Below, one piece after another: positions 5,754-6,805 of a DNA stretch of 6,805 bases. The DNA is from Methylococcaceae bacterium (GTDB lineage Bacteria; Pseudomonadota; Gammaproteobacteria; Methylococcales; Methylomonadaceae). The stretch covers positions 1,556 to 8,360 of the forward strand of contig PMDM01000340.1 of NCBI GenBank assembly GCA_003155565.1, written 5' to 3'. Each line of letters starts with the position of its first letter. Position 1 is the stretch's first letter. A model generated the notes under the pieces. The model ran no database searches. It had not been told where the DNA came from and saw only the letters and a list, made by a program, of their open reading frames with translations. Made by a program: the position numbers and the translations under genes.

Positions 5754-5817
5754 ATGATAATTCGTTATACAATATATCCAACGTAAAAATTATTCCTAAA
5801 ACACTAAGCTACAACTC
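5754..5817 (+). promoter_or_regulatory. dcd leader (junction copy S4)
   Basis: This 64-base AT-rich leader contains GTTATACAA, also present at the apbC 3' end (GTTATACAAAA), followed by ACGTAAAAATTATTC... that is shared with S2 and partly with S1 and S3. No Shine-Dalgarno of normal strength stands before the ATG and no confident promoter could be placed. Because repeat A2 now sits immediately upstream, transcription of dcd may start here or come through from the truncated gene. Confidence 0.4.
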
Positions 5818-6384
5818 ATGAGCATCAAATCAGACAAATGGATACGCCGGATGGCGCAGCAACACGGCATGATCGAACCGTTTGAATCCGGGCAAGTACG
5901 CGATTCCGAACAAGGCCGGGTGATTTCTTACGGCACATCAAGCTACGGCTATGACGTGCGCTGTTCGGACGAATTCAAAATTTTCACCAACATCAATTCG
6001 GCGGTGGTCGATCCTAAAAATTTTGACCCGAACAGCTTTGTGGATGTCAAAGCCGATGTGTGCATTATTCCGCCCAACTCCTTCGCCTTGGCGCGGACGG
6101 TGGAGTTTTTTCGCATACCCCGCGATGTGTTGACGATATGCCTGGGCAAATCGACTTATGCCCGTTGCGGGATTATCGTGAATGTCACGCCGTTGGAGCC
6201 GGAATGGGAAGGCCACGTCACCCTGGAGTTTTCCAATACCACCACGCTACCGGCAAAAATCTATGCCAATGAAGGCGTTGCCCAAATGCTGTTTTTTGGC
6301 AGCGATGAGGTGTGCGAAACTTCTTATAAAGACCGGGGCGGTAAATATCAGGGGCAGACAGGTGTGACTTTGCCGAAAGCTTAA
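5818..6384 (+). CDS. dcd: dCTP deaminase
   Basis: Dcd deaminates dCTP to dUTP and ammonia in the cytoplasm. A dUTPase then yields dUMP, the substrate of thymidylate synthase. The 188-residue protein matches the short Pseudomonas/Burkholderia-type Dcd in length and character. [12 protein letters not shown] (37-48) starts the jelly-roll core. GKSTYAR (110-116) holds S112 and R116, and the LEF motif holds the catalytic glutamate E137. The conserved C-terminal lid [12 protein letters not shown] (171-182) closes over substrate. By alignment from memory, S112/R116/E137 correspond to S111/R115/E138 of E. coli. The ATG is fixed by conservation of [13 protein letters not shown]. The CPBP protease gene begins six bases after the stop. 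Its 5' end is partially duplicated twice upstream (4946, 5097). Confidence 0.97.
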   Translation: MSIKSDKWIRRMAQQHGMIEPFESGQVRDSEQGRVISYGTSSYGYDVRCSDEFKIFTNINSAVVDPKNFDPNSFVDVKADVCIIPPNSFALARTVEFFRIPRDVLTICLGKSTYARCGIIVNVTPLEPEWEGHVTLEFSNTTTLPAKIYANEGVAQMLFFGSDEVCETSYKDRGGKYQGQTGVTLPKA

Positions 6385-6390
6385 TCACGT

Positions 6391-6805
6391 ATGAAACAAT
6401 CCCCTTTCGACCCTGAGCGATTTTTTAAAAGTGCCTGCTTATTTGAAGCCGCGCTTATTTTGGTCGCTATCGTGTTAGGTTGGTTAAGCGGGATCAATCC
6501 GTTTGCCACTTTGCACTATTCCGAAAGTGCTATCATCTTTGGCATCTTGGGAACAATTCCCTTATTTCTGCTGTTTTTGCTTCTGGAACAACTCACATCC
6601 GAATCTGTCGTTACCATCCGACGTTTTCTACTGGAAACCTTGGGGCCTGCTTTGCACCGCTATCATTGGGCTGATTTGTTCATCTTGGCGGCGATAGCGG
6701 GCATATCCGAAGAAATCCTGTTTCGCGGCGTAATCCAACCGTGGATGGAATCATCATGGGGAGTTACCGCCGGGCTGATCGGCAGTAACATCCTCTTTGG
6801 GCTGG
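6391..6805 (+). CDS. CPBP-family intramembrane protease, 3' end outside the window
   Basis: The frame from ATG 6391 stays open for 138 codons to the window edge. Hydrophobic segments lie at about 15-33, 46-65 and 95-106. The CPBP (Rce1/ABI-like) signature EExxxR appears as SEEILFRG, with E107, E108 and R112. SNILFGL at 132-138 is the start of the second motif, whose histidine would fall just beyond the window. Family members are integral-membrane glutamate proteases; bacterial roles include bacteriocin immunity and processing of membrane substrates, but this one's substrate is unknown. The start lies six bases after the dcd stop, so the two are probably co-transcribed. No strong Shine-Dalgarno is visible in the dcd tail. 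Confidence 0.85.
   Translation, partial: MKQSPFDPERFFKSACLFEAALILVAIVLGWLSGINPFATLHYSESAIIFGILGTIPLFLLFLLLEQLTSESVVTIRRFLLETLGPALHRYHWADLFILAAIAGISEEILFRGVIQPWMESSWGVTAGLIGSNILFGL

Noticed and set aside
4804..5857. Template/variable repeat pair of a diversity-generating retroelement
   Set aside because: The dcd copies differ at scattered positions with no adenine-specific bias, and there is no reverse transcriptase gene.

Overview
The window looks like a chromosomal segment of a gammaproteobacterium of moderate GC content. The forms of MetG, ApbC/Mrp and the 188-residue dCTP deaminase fit, and the dense short palindromic repeats are of a kind I associate with methanotrophs such as Methylomonas or Methylobacter. 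The genus is an inference.

Layout. Positions 1-323 hold only palindromes and hairpins beyond the 3' end of metG. Positions 324-2354 (minus strand) encode methionyl-tRNA synthetase. A 356-base divergent intergenic region carries a likely metG promoter and two facing C-rich/G-rich palindromes. apbC (Fe-S cluster carrier ATPase) runs on the plus strand at 2711-3799. dcd (dCTP deaminase) lies at 5818-6384, followed 6 bases later by a CPBP-type membrane protease gene that runs off the window end.

The roughly 2 kb between apbC and dcd is the unusual part. It contains a membrane-anchored hypothetical protein (161 aa), a repeat of the GGTGGATTA type, a two-helix membrane peptide (71 aa), and four complete double-hairpin palindromes of two sister families (A1, B1, B2, A2) plus a half copy. 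It also contains a UPF0016/Gdt1-like gene cut in half by repeat A2. Between the palindromes lie copies of one ~55-110-base segment. Its left part resembles the last codons of apbC and its right part is the leader and first codons of dcd. The start of dcd therefore occurs three times: 16 bases with a mutated start codon (4946), 40 bases (5097), and the intact gene (5818). The simplest reading is that apbC and dcd were once adjacent and that the junction was copied repeatedly, with a palindrome at each copy boundary, while accessory genes accumulated there.

The intact genes serve core functions: Met-tRNA charging, Fe-S cluster delivery, and dUTP supply for dTTP synthesis. No defence system, CRISPR array, phage gene, RNA gene or transposase is visible. 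The most noteworthy content is the repeat-linked duplication of the apbC-dcd junction.
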